A program made the translations under genes and the position numbers. Under the pieces are notes generated by a model. It searched no databases and was not told the DNA's origin. It saw only the letters and a program-made list of their open reading frames with translations. A stretch of DNA of 64,000 bases, taken from assembly GCF_037975245.1 (NCBI RefSeq), contig NC_092572.1, forward strand, positions 4,919,501-4,983,500, read 5' to 3'. Below are positions 11,411 through 24,285 of this stretch, one piece after another; the first letter of the stretch is position 1; each line of letters opens with the position of its first letter. Origin of the DNA: Apostichopus japonicus (taxonomy: Eukaryota; Echinodermata; Holothuroidea; Aspidochirotida; Stichopodidae).

Positions 11411-14080
11411 GGCAGAAATGTACACCTGTAAAATATGCAATACACTAACAGCTACTATCCGTGGCTATGTTGATCATGTGAGTTCCCATAGGAATATACC
11501 TCGAGTGAGATTTCCATGTTGTTTTGTTAATTGTGGCTATACCCTATCAACTTTTGCTGCAATGAAGATTCATGTGACTAGGTATCACCGCCATATTCAA
11601 AAGCAAATAGCAGTTGCAGCAAAACTTCAGTCAGTTAACCTGTCATTGATTTGTATGTATGAAATCTGTCAAAAAGAACTCACAGATCTGTCCTCATATT
11701 TGGCACACTTAAAAGCACATATTAGAAAAGGACAAGTTGTATCTTGTCCATATAAGAAGTGCAAAAGAGATTTTTCAAAAACCAGTTCATTTACAGCACA
11801 TTTGTCACGTCACAGAAACTGGGGAGCTGTAAACATTTTGGATAAATACAAACTTTCTACTCGTGATCATTGCTCTTTGGATCAAGATATACCTCTAGAC
11901 ACTAACTGCTTTGATGTGTCTACAGAGACTGATAGATTTGTCATTGAAAATGACATAAGCTGTGATTTCGAAAACAGTAACAATTGCCAAGGTAGGATGC
12001 AAGAAACAGGTCAGTCTAGGCTTCAATTTCAACAAAATTTTGCCTTGTGTCTTCTGAAACTTCAGGCAAAACAACTTGTTCCATCACAAACAATTCAAAT
12101 GATTGTTGAGGAGCTTCAAACTATTCACAGTTTATGTCAACAAGATCAGGTTTTGAAAATTACTCAAAAATTGAGACATGAGGGTTTAGCAGAAGAACGT
12201 ATCAAATGTGTAGCCGATTATATGAATGAGATAGATGCATGGATTGCTATTGATAGTTGTAAAGGAAAACTCAGAACGCAGCACTGTAGAAAAGAGTAAT
12301 TTACTATAAATCAGCATTCAAGTTTGTTGCTCCAATTGCAACATCACTAGGGAGAGATTCAGCACAAAAAATGCAATACTATCATTACATTCCAATCAAG
12401 GAGAGCATTCAATTGCTCCTTTCGGATGATTTTGTGTTGGGACAATGTCAAAGTAGGCATCACAGTGAAGACTCATCTGTTCTTACCGACATAGTGGATG
12501 ATACAGTTTTTAAAAAAAAATAGTTTGTTTCAAAGTTGTGAAAGATCTTTGTCCATCATTCTCTATGAAGGCTCATTTGAAATTGTAAACCCACTTGGGT
12601 CGGCAAGAATAAAACACAAAATACTAGCAATGTATTTTACACTTGGAAACACCCAACCTGAGTACAGATCTGTTGTTGATGCAATGCAGCTTGTGTTTTT
12701 TTGTAAAGAAGTTGATTTTAAGGTCTTTGGGCAGCAGAAGGTTTTTGAGAGAGTGATAAATGATTTGAAAACATTAGAGGAAGTTGGAATAGAAACAAGT
12801 GACGGGTGGTCTGGAAAGGTGCGCTGTCTTGTATATTAGGGGATAATTTAGGTTCCCATTGTATTGGGGGTTTCATTGAGAGTTTTTCAGGAACTAACAT
12901 GTGCCGCTACTGTTTAATAACTTCACATGACTTTAAATGTAACGCACCATATGCTGTTGGGAAGCCTAGAACCAAGGAGGAGTATGATTCTTGCATTGCA
13001 CACCTTGAAGATCATGAAGAAAATCATCATCAAGGAATTAAATTTAATTCATGTTTTAATTCTTTGAGGTATTTTCATGTGTGTGCACCTGGTTTGCCAC
13101 CATGCCTGGGGCACGACTTGTTTGAAGGAGTTGTTGATTACAATGTAGCCATGTTTATTCAATACTGGATTAAACAAAAACATTGGTTCACATATGCAGA
13201 TTTGAATATAATGTTGGTACAGTTTAAATTTCAAGGACGCGATGCAAACAATAAACCTGCATTTGTAAATTTATCAGGTAACCGCTTAGGTGGTCAAGCC
13301 GTTGAAAACTGGAACCTTTTGAGACTTCTTCCAATTATTTTGAGTGCATATGTTAAAGATCATAATGACCTTGTATGGAGACTCTTTCTTCTCTTACGAG
13401 AAGTTGTTGAGTATGTGTGTTCTCCAAAGATTTCACATGAGCAACTTGCATATTTAAGGGTGATAATGGAGGAATACTTGACTGAGAGAAAACAACTCTT
13501 TGCTGATACTCCCTTCAGACCAAAACATCATTTCCTGGGCCACTATCCAGATTTAATTAAGTTTGGACCATTAATGAGAGTGTGGACTCTATGCTTCGAA
13601 AGTAAGCACTCCTATTTCAAACGTTGTGCCAGATCTGCACAAAATTTCATCAATGTGACACAGTCTTTAGCAAATCAACACCAGTACTTTCAAGCTTATA
13701 ACAGCTCAGGGAAAATATATCCTGATAGATTGGTTATTGAAAATGCCACATCCCTCAATATAGAATGCTTCATGCCTGAAATAAAGCATGCTTTGCAGGC
13801 AGCAAATGCAAAGTTTGATGATTCTGTTATCAGTGACAGAGTTAAGATGTTTGGCACTTCTTACCAGAAGGGTTTCTTTGTAATATGTCAGTGTTCTGAT
13901 ACATGCTTTTCAAGTCTTAAATTGGGTTGCATTTTGTTTGTAGTTGTTGAAAGCCAAAAAGAACTATGTTTGAGTGCAAGCTCAATTATGGAACAACTAG
14001 GAGTATATAATGGGCCTTACAAAGAAACTTATAGTAAGCAAATGTGGCATATGAATTATTTTGAATTGAGAAGGAACTAA
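11411..14080 (+). pseudogene. C2H2 zinc-finger transposase of the CACTG element, frameshifted
   Basis: Exon 1 (ending 10922) is non-coding; the coding exon begins after an acceptor (agtgaagcag) with ATG at 11418. The N-terminal part (11418-12299) has four C2H2 fingers: C4-C7-H20-H24, then three C-x4-C-x12-H fingers. The C-terminal part (12806-14080) carries motifs of an animal transposon family: GDNLGSH, CRYCL, LPPCLGHDLFEGV, RPKHHFLGHYP, FESKHSYFKR. Three frame breaks separate the parts: near 12290, at an A9 run near 12511-12519, and near 12815-12835. Between them the other frames continue the protein, so this is decay of one gene, not three genes. I infer it is the element's DDE transposase; catalytic residues cannot be assigned by eye. 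Confidence 0.75.
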
Positions 14081-14358
14081 AACCTTCACTTCCATTACTC
14101 AGGTCTGAGGTTCTCTTGTTAAAATGAGCGTGTCAGAACAATCAGATGATACAATTTGTCTTGAAGATTTTGCTTTATCCATAATGCAGCATCTTCCTTC
14201 ACTGCCACTTAAAATGGTGGACAAAGTAGTTAAACAGCTCCTGGCTGCTGGTGTGGAAAGTGTGTGCGATCTCAAGCTGATCACTGATGAGGACCTTTCC
14301 AGTGTACTGAAGCCAATACAGAGGAGAAAGCTGTTAATAGCATGGGCAAACAAGGCAG

Positions 14359-15530
14359 GTAAGCAGAAATATAATTGCACTTTCTAAATATGATTATCCT
14401 CCTTTTTTTGAGGAATGGAGAGGTGAAAGGAGAGGTTAAGAAGTAAGTTACAAGAGGAGATGGAAAAATTTCTAAATAGTAAGTACATGTGATACACAGA
14501 AGTTTCTCTTATTGTCTAAGACAGTTGCTGGTACCACAAATTGAATAAGGAAACTGGTCTCATAGTACATCATTAGCATTTTTGTAATTCTCTAAAGAAA
14601 ATTTTCTGGGTTAATTATTAGTATTATACATTAGATTTGAACTTTTTTTAAGCAGTTTTCAAGTAGTGAGCAAATAGAAAACACCAGGTCAAACTAATGA
14701 AATGATACACCACATACCCAAACTAAAATATTTATCAACAAGAAAAGAGGAAACCCTTCTTTTCAATTCAAATTAAACATAGAACGTACGTTCTATGTTG
14801 TTTGTAGAGTATGTTGAAGTTCATATGAGAGTATGACAAGGCTAAAGGTCACCTTGAAAAACAACCACTATGGGTTAGTATGGGGTACAGTACCTCTACT
14901 CTGGGATCATACTTGGCCCCCACTTTGGGGTCCAAATAAGCGGGCACTACGCAAACGTCTGCAGTGACCAAATATCGCCATGGACGCAACAATTTGATAT
15001 GTATGAGTGTTACTTTGCCCCAAAAACACTTGTATACCAATAATCAACAAAAATTGCCCCAATAATTTCACACTTTGGCTATACTGATTGAAAGATGCAG
15101 GGAACTGTGGCAATGGCTTGCTTTCCATACAGTATAAGAATACACCTCAACAACTTAACAAACTATGAAGCACGCCTTGTCCGATGCTTATGCACAAGGT
15201 CCATATGGCATACGGTACGGTGTGTACATGTGTACAAAGCCATTGCCTACGTCAACAAACAAGCAGCGACTTAACCGAAACAGACCTGTCAGAGAATGCC
15301 CCTGTTGCCAATTGAAGATATGCTTGATTCGATAGATTGAGAGCTTGAGTGCTGCCCCTGTTTATTGTGTATATTATGTTATTTTATTGTGTTTATTGTG
15401 TTCTGTGAGTGTCCAAAAAACTAGTACCTTAATGCAATATATGTCTGTTATCAGGAAATAATTTATCAAGGTTGTTTATTCATTTCATATCATCTACTTT
15501 CATTGATGTGACATATTTTCATTCTTAAAG
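14359..15530 (+). other. Intron 1 of the SAM-domain gene
   Basis: Contains a perfect 24-bp palindrome at 14776-14799. No other gene is supported. Confidence 0.5.
14776..14799. repeat. Perfect 24-bp palindrome
   Basis: Half-site AACATAGAACGT is followed directly by its exact reverse complement, with no spacer. The centre is ACGT. Confidence 0.9.
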
Positions 15531-16484
15531 AAAAGTTGCTTGGATCAGCATCTTCACAATCATCTGAACCCGACTCTGTGGCCAGTTCACCAGGATGCAG
15601 CTGGGTGCCCAGTTCAGGAGGATCAAGTCCAGCAGTGGTAATTGCAGATTGGGCAGAGTCATTTAAAGTTGATTGGGATAAAATGCCTAAAAGCCTCACA
15701 AAATCACTCCAGAAGAAACAGAGACCCACTCCCAAAGATCAGAATATTATGCAATGACATATATAATGAAAGTTGAGTCAAGTCCAGGACGAAAGCACCT
15801 TTCTATTATTGCACAGAAGATCGTTCGTGAGTTTCCAGAACCCTTTAAAGATGACATTGAAGGACTTGTTGTTGGTAGTGGATATGCATCCCTTCTTACA
15901 CAGTTGGAAAACCGTATGAGCAATCTCAATAGAGGCAAATTTCACCTAAATGTTGGTTACCCCCTGTTTGTAGAGGGTGAACAGAATGAAGCACTAACAA
16001 AGAAGCGTAAACTCAGCACCTCATATGGCTGCAAAAACTGGCAACCAGAGGACCTACCTGAAGGGGAGGATCGAGACACGCAGAGAAAAAAGACAGATGA
16101 CTTAAAGGTGATGCATGAACTTAACATATGGGATGACAATGAGTTTGTTTTCCTTATGAAAAATGTATTTCCAACCATCCGTGCCAAGATAAACAGTCAG
16201 CAAGTCCCTGTATGTGCTCTCCTTGATGAATATCCTTTCTTGTTTGAGGAGGTTGGGATGATGGGACATTTTGAAGATTTAGTGGGCATCAAACTGAAAT
16301 CAGTTGAATTCAGAAGTTTCTGCAAGTGTCAGCAAAGAAGAAGAAGGAGGTGCAAAATATAATAGCTGATGTGGAGAGTGCTAAGAAGGAAAGTGGTGAT
16401 CATTCCCCTGATGTTCCAGGACTTATTCTCCTCCTCTGCAATCACCTTGGAGATAAATGGGATGATCTTTTCTACCTTGCAAAG

Positions 16485-18890
16485 GTAAGAAGAAGCTACC
16501 TTTATAAATCATTAAGCTTGTGAACTAGCACTATTTGTGAACTAGCACTATCAGAATAGCACTATTTGTCTGTGTTTTTCTCTGGTTTGTCGTTCTTACA
16601 CTTACAGTTATGTAGATGTATTGGTCAAGTTGATTGACTTTATAACGATATTCCTCTGCGATGTTCACTGTTTGTAGGTCAGCTGTAATTGTTGTGTATT
16701 GGGACTCTGAAGTCCAAAGTTCAGTACATCATATGCCATCAGTTGATTAAGATCTTCCCCATTGTCATCATTTTGATTTCAGGGATGCATATTGTCCCTC
16801 AGTTTCATTTATTTTATGTTATGCTTTGGAAGATACTACTGTTTTCCCAGATGGCATCTTGAATGTTTTGTCCCACATAATAAGATAAGTATTCCAAACA
16901 ATTTTAATGTTCCTACATTTACATTATGTTCAGGAAACCAGTACTGTGCAGAATATTACTAAGGATCTGAAGTCAACATTCCCATGCATCATTATTCAAG
17001 GTGAGAAGCATTTGGAGGATTTTGCTCTAATATGCATTTCCTCCAGTACATATACACTGCTCTTTTTCCCCTTTTTGGTTTGGATGATAGTTGTAACCTT
17101 TGAAATTTGTGATGGTGAGTATTTGTGCGTGTGTATGTATTTTACTGATGCCTACCTTGTAAACACAATTTCTCATGAAAGGAAGCTTAGATAGATTTCA
17201 TAGTTGGCATGTGGGTGTACCCGATAGAGTACAAGAAGCCTATTGTTTTTGGCAAAGGTCAAAGATCATTTGGGGTCAACAGAGGTGAAACTGTGAATAC
17301 TTTGTAAACATGATATCTCAAGAAGGGAATCTTGGACAGATCTCATGTGGTATGTAGGTGTGGTCACTTGAATCAACAGTGGTCAAAATTTGAGAATCTT
17401 TGATTAAAGAAACCTAGGAAGTTATATGTTGGCAAGTGTGTCAATGACACCTCATAGTGCACTATCACCTGTGGAAGACAAAGTCATGGGTCAATCTGAG
17501 ATTTAACTGGGAAAACTCTGTTACAGCATCAATTCAGCATGTATGTGTGCATTTGATGCTCAGCATGTAACATGAAACTCAAGAACTATAGCCCATTTTT
17601 GACTTCATATGTGGTAAAAACATTTTGGTTGACCATTGCAACATTTTCAATGTCATTTTTGTGTTGCTGATCTAGGGTGCCTCAGTAAATCGATATATCA
17701 GATAAACCGTTTTTTCTTTCATATCCACACCGACAAAAATGAAATCTGCCATCAACGAATATATCGAAATACATCCGAAACAAACCTTGAATACCGGTAA
17801 AAATAATATTGAATAAAAAAATAATGACCCATTAGTACACGCGAGTTGGAGTATATTCACGCTGCAACTGTAAAGTAGTGGTAGTCATAGCAGTGGCATT
17901 AACTTTAAATGAACATTCTCTTAATAGTTCTAATTGATATTTATTTTTTGCAGGTCCAAACATGTACACTGGAAGAAAGTTTATGTTGGCAGTAGATATG
18001 GTTATTGTTAATGACCACATTCAAACTTTTGAAAGTGCAATGATCATGCTGTTTGCAATGTTTTTCATCTTAAACATTGAGTATCCATCTGAAGGTGCAA
18101 CTTTAATGGAGTTTATCCAGCGGTGAGTAGGCTGAAAGTACCCTAGTAATAGTTAACCATTGTTATTTTGTGTGGACATTCCCTTGACATGGAATGTAAG
18201 AGTGAATGCATATTATTAGCCACCTTCAAAAGATCAGCCGATCATAAAGGTACCAATTTAGAAAAAAAATCAACAAATTGCAATTAACTCAACTCCTGGG
18301 CAGATCATTGAAATAAATCATACTCTGTTCTCAGTTACAGCTGATTTACTTATTTTGTACTATTTGTTGTGGTCCAAGAATAACAGCAGCTTTGGTAACC
18401 TTTTGTAAACATTGATGACCTTTACATAATTTTCACCAATGGAAAGTTAGTGTAAATAGTTGAATGGCATGTTTTATTATTTTGGAGAAGGGTGGGAATG
18501 TATGAGTTTGGTTAATTACTGAGAACACCTTCACAATTTGTTACAACTATAGGGTATCAGCTTAAACTGAACAAAATTGAAATTAAAAGAGGATTCACAA
18601 ATTAGCTCTTCTTTTCAGATCATGATTTCCTAGAAAACTGTTGAATTCCAAAGGCTTGTAAATTAAGACAGGTATCCATCTCAATTGCTTCTATCAACAC
18701 CAGTGAGCACACATACAATTGGAAACTGAGTTGTGTCACATCACATATTTTGACCATATCTTACTATCATGTATGTCATACTGTAGTGTAAATTTGAGAC
18801 CAAAGGAAATTAATTGTTAAATGGTTTAATAATTGCTAACTTATTTGAACTTTATGATTTCACAGTTCTAATTTTTGCTCCTCTTTGCAG
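16485..18890 (+). other. Introns 2-4 of the SAM-domain gene
   Basis: 16485-16933, 17001-17953 and 18123-18890 are introns framed by consensus splice sites. No additional coding sequence seen. 17160-17660 has a loose repeat of aaggtcaaa/tctcatg phrases. Confidence 0.45.
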
Positions 18891-19020
18891 CTGCTTTGTT
18901 GGATTGAATCCAGAAAAGGGAAGAAAGACCCCCAAATCCAAGAAGAGCTATCCTGTCAACCCAAAAATTTTGGCTTTGGTTGGAAACCTGAAAGAATTTG
19001 AGTCAGATTGGACAGTCTAA

Positions 19021-20400
19021 ATGCTTTTCAGGCACTTCCCATGATTCGTCACATTAGTCTGACAATTTGGTAACGTTGAATTATAAATCTAGATCACTTA
19101 GTTGATTTAAGGTGTTCCTAGTTGAGAAAATGTTAGCGAGCCTCTTGAGCCTCCTTAACTGGAACCATAGACTCTCCAGCTACAGAGAAGTCTCATTTAC
19201 AAATGAACAGTTAAACATTTATACAGAGTTCAAACTATTGTGTTTAACTTTGTTGGTGGATATTTACAAGGTTTCACTTGTTGACAAACTTGTTAAAGAC
19301 TAATATTTGGTGCTATTATGACACCTTTCCAATAACTCCATAAACTCTGAAACTCTTCCAAGCAGGTTCACAAATGTTAGAAAAGTTTTGAATCCATAAT
19401 AGTTTCAGATGTCAAGTCATTCTGTTCATTTTGTTAATGCTATAAGCTTGGTATCTAAATTATATTTTGTTGTCAAAATATAAAATCTCTATGCTAAATT
19501 TTAACATGAAATCTTTTCATAAAACTGCTCCTTCCACTCAAGCAGAAGCATAGGAATATAAGGACAACTTTTTTAATCATTTACGGGTACAAAGGTCAAA
19601 TCATTGTTTATATATCTTTTGATCAGATGATTTACAATATCTTTGGTTAACAGATTAGTTAATCTTTATTCTTACCTATTGTAACATATCCTTGTCTTTA
19701 ACTTCCACTTTGAACTTTAAGGGCTAAAGAAGGTCACGAAAATTAGAAAAAGTATACAATCCTTATCAGCAATAGAGGAGTTACCACAGTTACAGGTATT
19801 AATTTTCTGTGAACATTGATATGCCCATTAAAGTGAATATGGTATATGAGCGATATATTTAATACTGCTAGAACATTTAAAAATACATGAAATGAACATA
19901 GTTGTAATAAAGTTAAGTGAAGAATAGTGAAGACACCTAAGTTTCTGTGGTCACATAATACAGTGACCTTGAGTGAACTTTGCATACTTCAAGTGCATCT
20001 GTAAATAAGAGGGAAAGGAACTTTGTTGTAGAGCAATGAAAGGGCCAGGAACTAGCAGGTGTCAAAGCTTAGTGTTTTATGATCAGTCAATTGTGAAAAC
20101 TTTCAGTGGCTGATCCAGGATTTCCTGAAGTGGCCGAAGAGACAAATATGGCCACATACAGACTTATCAGTATATTTCCAAACAATGAAAGTATCGTCTG
20201 TATAACAAAACCTTTTCCAAAAGAAAGGCTGGGGCACCCAGCAAATACCCAGCCATCAATAAGAGATTGCCTTATGATGTTCAGTCTTATATATTACTTT
20301 AAAGGTTTTGACGTTCAAAAATATGTTTCAACAAGTTTTAAAGTTGTAAATAAAAGTTTCAGAGAACAATAAGTTGTTTTTATTTTATAATCTCACTGAT
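19021..20400. other. 3' spacer of the 14.9-kb element
   Basis: AT-rich, no supported gene. Short open frames at 19112-19303 and 20106-20372 lack recognisable domains. Confidence 0.4.
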
Positions 20401-20419
20401 AATAGTAATTCCATCTGAC

Positions 20420-21240
20420 AGCCAATTTTACAGACAAAGACCTATTTATTGCAAGGAAAAAGACTATAGATAACATTAAAGACTAGACTTTACCTAAAAG
20501 ATACAGTCAATTAAAAGTCACAATACAGTTATTTTACAGAGAAAAAGACATACTGTATTTCAAGAAAAACTGTGTAAATAACCATTTCAGACTGTTTATT
20601 TTACATAGAATGTAGTGTAAAATAACGGCTATCATATAGTAATTTACGGATGAAAACTTTTATAATGCAAAGAAAAACTGTATGAATTACGCTATCATAC
20701 TGTGTATTTAACATAGAATTCAGTGTAAAATTACGGTTGTCGTACAGTAATTTTACGGACAAAGACTTTTATAATGCAAAATAAAAACTGTATAATAACA
20801 GTTTTAGACTGTTTATTTTACATAGAATATGGTGTAAAATAACGGTTGACGTACAGTGATTTTACGGACAGAAACTGTTATAATTGGGGGAAAAACTGTG
20901 TAAATAACAGTTTCAGACTGTTTATTTTACATAGAATATGGTGTAAAATAACGGTTGACGTACAGTAATTTTACGGACAGAAACTTTTATAATTGGGGGA
21001 GAAAACTGTATAAATAACAGTTTCAGACTGTTTATTTTACATAGAATATGGTGTAAAATAACGGTCGTCGTACAGTAAGTTTACGGACAAAAACTGTTAT
21101 AATGAAAGAAATAAACTGTATTAATAACAGTTTTAGACTGTTTATTTTACATAGATTATCTGCAGTTGGAAATAACAGACATTTCCTGGAAACTCTGCTG
21201 CCAGAGAAATTCTGTATTTTAACAGAATTTTTTTTTAACA
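20420..21240. repeat. Right subterminal tandem array, about six units of ~110 bp
   Basis: Units begin near 20566, 20674, 20787, 20893, 21004 and 21114. Each contains aactgt(g/a)taaataacag, agactgtttattttacat, gtgtaaaataacgg, gtacagtaattttacgg and acttttataat. Later units are more alike than earlier ones. The array reaches almost to the right terminus. Confidence 0.85.
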
Positions 21241-23179
21241 GTGTAGAGAGTTCTGGTCGTACTGGAACTTTCCTATGCGTCTTGATGGCAAACATGTTGT
21301 TGTAGGGGCACCTGCAAAGTCAGGTTGGTTTGAATGTTTTTGAATTTTATCAATTTTGGGGTTGTAACTTCATGGATTTAAAATATATCGCCAAACTTTC
21401 TACACCAGAAACACTGTCTCGTAGATTAATCTAAAACTACAGGGCCTAAGATTAGAACTATTATAACGATCATAGAAGGCCTATTATTGAAAATTACAGA
21501 CACGAAGACGAACGCGAGGCATGTTCTTGTTCTTGGTTTGTTTATTTCCCGCATTATCAAAGGGATTTAATAACATTTTAAAGCATCAAGGTGATAAAAA
21601 GCACAATGACATAACAGTACGATACTGCGATACTGCTGAAGGTCCATTAAAAAGCAAGGCTTGCTCAAATTGACCATAGTCTAGATGGCAAACACACGTC
21701 AGTCCCGTTTATTTGCGAATATAAATTTGTTTTACAATTTTGCAGGAAGTGACAACTACAAGGGAACATTCTCTATACTCTTACTGATGGCAGTTGTAGA
21801 TGCACAATACAAATTGTGCATACAAAATACAAGTTGACATTGGTGCATTTGAACGAGAGAGTGATGGTGGGGTATTCAGTGAAAGCAAATTTGGGAAGCA
21901 GTTGAACACTGGTACACTCAACATCCCAGATCCAAGAGCACTCCCAGGAACCAACACAATAGTGAGGCCGGTGTTTGTTGGGAACGAAGCTTTCCCATTG
22001 GAGCCGAATCTGATGAGACCTTTCCCAGGTATGCAACTCACAAGTTTTGTTACCAGATGAATCTCTTGCCACGGGTTCCAGTGTTTTCCAGCGTCTGATT
22101 TTTCTTTCATAAATGCTATCTATTATTTGCTTTCAATGAAACTTACTTACTTAGAACAATATTTATAATTCTTCTACTTTGAAATAAAACAATATTCGGA
22201 ATGCTCATTTAAAACGTTTGATAGTTGTAGAATGTACTTTTTTTTCTTCTTGTGTTTTTTTTTTCTGCGATCAAAGGACATAAAATTTATATTTTTCCTC
22301 ATCTGCTGAACAGGATCAAACTTGGCCCATGAACACATGATATATAATTATCGACTCAGCAGAGCAAGACGAATAGTAGAGAATGCATTCGGCATTCTCG
22401 CTGCACGTTGGCGGATCTTTCGTCGACCAATCGATGCAGCACAAGAATTAGTGTGTAATGCTGTGGAAGCGACAAACTGCCTATGATGATTGGGAAATGT
22501 ATATACATAAATTTCAAATCTGTAAATGTCCGTTTCAAATTCGTTTCTTCCTTTGTGCTAGTAAACTATTTCCGAATATATAGGCATGGTATCTTTTTTC
22601 AGATAGGCCTAAATGTTTAACATATATAGAAATAGATGGTTTATTGTTACATGCTTATGTGTAGGCCTATCGCCGCCACTCCTCTCCGGCTCTTTCTCCC
22701 CGCCTCTTTCTCTATTTGATGTGCTTGGGAATGATAAGACCGCACATTGATAAACTCGGATAACATTCATTACATTCTCTAGAAACCAGGAAAATCCTCG
22801 ATATATTCCCGCAAACCTCATTGACCATGAAGCAATGGATGGTGAGATTCAAGATGGCGAATGGCGGAGAATGGTACAGGGAGACAACAACCTCCGAGAC
22901 GTGGGCCGCCTGTCTACAAATGAAACGTTGTCGGAAGGGGTGCTCACCGGGCCGTACCTTAGAGCAAACTGCATTGGTATTGATTCACGTAAAGTAACTA
23001 ATGTTCAATATTAATTCAATGAAATTAAACAGCTACTTGAGCAAAAATTGTTAACGGGAATGATATTTAAACTCAATTATAATTTGTTTGTTTATCATTT
23101 AATTGTAATTTTGATATTTTACACATCTGAATTTTAAGTTGGCCCCAACTCGAGGTTTTGAAAATCTAGATACACATCT

Positions 23180-23460
23180 GGGCCCAATTTCATAAAGCTG
23201 TAAACGGGCAATTTTGTGCTTACTGCGAGATTTCCATTTCATAGCGCTGATTACCGAAAGCACATGTTAAAGCATGTCAACATTCCGATGCTTACTGCAC
23301 GAAAATGATTGACGTCACAATGCAAACCCATGGTGAACGTACAAGATGGCTTCCTTATTTTCTTGCTAACCTGTGAAATACACTTACGACTTAGCAAATG
23401 TTCTGCTACAGTAACCACGAAAATTTGCTTACCGTTAAGCAGTGCTATGAAATTGGGCCC
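23180..23460. mobile_element. 281-bp MITE with GGGCCCAATTTCATA ends
   Basis: Starts GGGCCCAATTTCATAAAGC and ends with the inverse GCTATGAAATTGGGCCC. The interior has no coding sense. No clear target duplication (flanks acatct and tgaccg). The superfamily is uncertain. Confidence 0.7.
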
Positions 23461-24039
23461 TGACCGCGTCAAAATGGCAATACTTTGACTTCTTTTTTTA
23501 GGGTGCTGCTTTGACCTACATTTTGCAACAAAAAAGTAAGTTCGGGTGTTAAGTAAATTTCCTTATTGATTGAAAACATTTAAAACGAATTTCAGAGAAT
23601 TGACTGGCTGCTGATTTCTTTCAAGCTGTCCTTTAAAGGCAGGGTGTAATTTTGTAATTTTAAGTTAATGAGCACACGATAATAACCATAAACACTTACT
23701 TGATATGAAAAGCTTTGGGGAGCTGTTGATATTGTTAAACATTGTTAGGTACGACCCCTTTGTAGTAATGTATATTTTTAGAGAAAGAGATAGTTTATCA
23801 CTCAGACATTTGAATCTGAGAGCACACAATTCTGTATGCAACCACGGGTGTTTATTCTTTCGATATTTTCTTGCAACTTCGATAACCGATTGAGCCCAAA
23901 TTTTCACAGGTTTGTTATTTTATGCATAAGCTGGGATACACAAATTGAGGATACTGTCTTTGACAATTACCAAAAGTATACCCTGCCATTAAGGTAATAT
24001 TTTTGTCTATTTAATTATAGGTTTTTCCGGCCAATTTCA

Positions 24040-24285
24040 ACAAAAATTCATTCAAGTTAATACCAGGCTCATTCAATTTCGTTTGAAAAAATGCTGGGCT
24101 ACACCAGTATTCAAAGGTTAAAATGGGTCATTCACTTTCAGCACTTGAGCATTCACTCTACAAGTAAGATCATTCAAATTCACTAAGTTCATTCAATGTC
24201 GTCAAAGCCAGACGCCGAGGCTGGTCAACCATTCAATTTCATCAATGAGCAAACATTTTCAAAATGTGTGCATTCAAATTCGTTT
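24040..24285 (+). repeat. CATTCAA-type spaced array
   Basis: About nine copies of (c/t)attca(a/c)ttt-like phrases (near 24047, 24070, 24108, 24127, 24148, 24170, 24189, 24230, 24269), spaced roughly 20-40 bp. Spacer sequences are unrelated to each other. Confidence 0.6.

Larger units (their letters stand above)
14124..19020 (+). pseudogene. SAM-domain gene of the CACTG element (SAMD3-like family), five exons
   Basis: Exons: 14124-14358 (SAM domain, e.g. LLAAGVESVCDLKLITDEDL, phase-1 donor GTAAGC), 15531-16484, 16934-17000, 17954-18122 and 18891-19020, all with standard splice sites and matching phases. The central exon has KHLSIIAQKIVREFP and GSGYASLLTQLENR, the last exons LMEFIQR|CFVGLNPEKG and LVGNLKEFE. 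These match, from memory, proteins annotated SAMD3-like in fish and invertebrates, many of which are probably transposon-borne. Two frameshifts lie in the large exon (about 15750-15760, after PKDQNIM, and about 16315-16335), so this copy is likely inactive. It follows the transposase by 43 bp. Its role in transposition is unknown. Confidence 0.75.
6355..21243 (+). mobile_element. 14.9-kb CACTG-ended DNA transposon (CMC/EnSpm-like)
   Basis: Starts CACTGTTAAAAA and ends with the inverse TTTTTAACAGTG. Both ends are flanked by TA (6353-6354, 21244-21245), consistent with a 2-bp target duplication. The flanking sequences are the two halves of one Harbinger exon. Subterminal zones are packed with TTTTACAG/CTGTAAAA motifs. 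It carries a C2H2 transposase pseudogene, a SAM-domain gene and a THAP exon. CACTG ends and the transposase style fit the CACTA-Mirage-Chapaev group as I know it; the exact superfamily is inferred. Both main genes have frameshifts, so this copy is probably not autonomous. Confidence 0.85.
5877..23014 (+). pseudogene. PIF/Harbinger-type transposase gene (HARBI1-like), split by a transposon
   Basis: Harbinger transposases are DDE nucleases; HARBI1 is their domesticated vertebrate relative. The first exon runs 5877-6354, is interrupted by the element 6355-21243, and resumes after the duplicated TA to 21323. Further exons are 21746-22028, about 22314-22486 and about 22783-23014; the first two introns are phase 1. 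All three catalytic positions are visible: Asp in RLDGKHVVVG, Asp in AVVDAQYK, Glu in RRIVENAFGILAARWRIF. Damage besides the insertion: an imperfect duplication of about 16 bp near 21797-21832 shifts the frame after VVDAQYK, and a TGA follows ATNCL at 22484. The C-terminal exon retains DGEWRRM. The nearby end at 5641 favours a transposon copy over a domesticated host gene. Confidence 0.8.

Noticed and set aside
21800-22060. Separate small gene with its own ATG
   Set aside because: It is the frame-shifted continuation of the Harbinger DDE domain (VDIGAFERESDGG), not a new gene.
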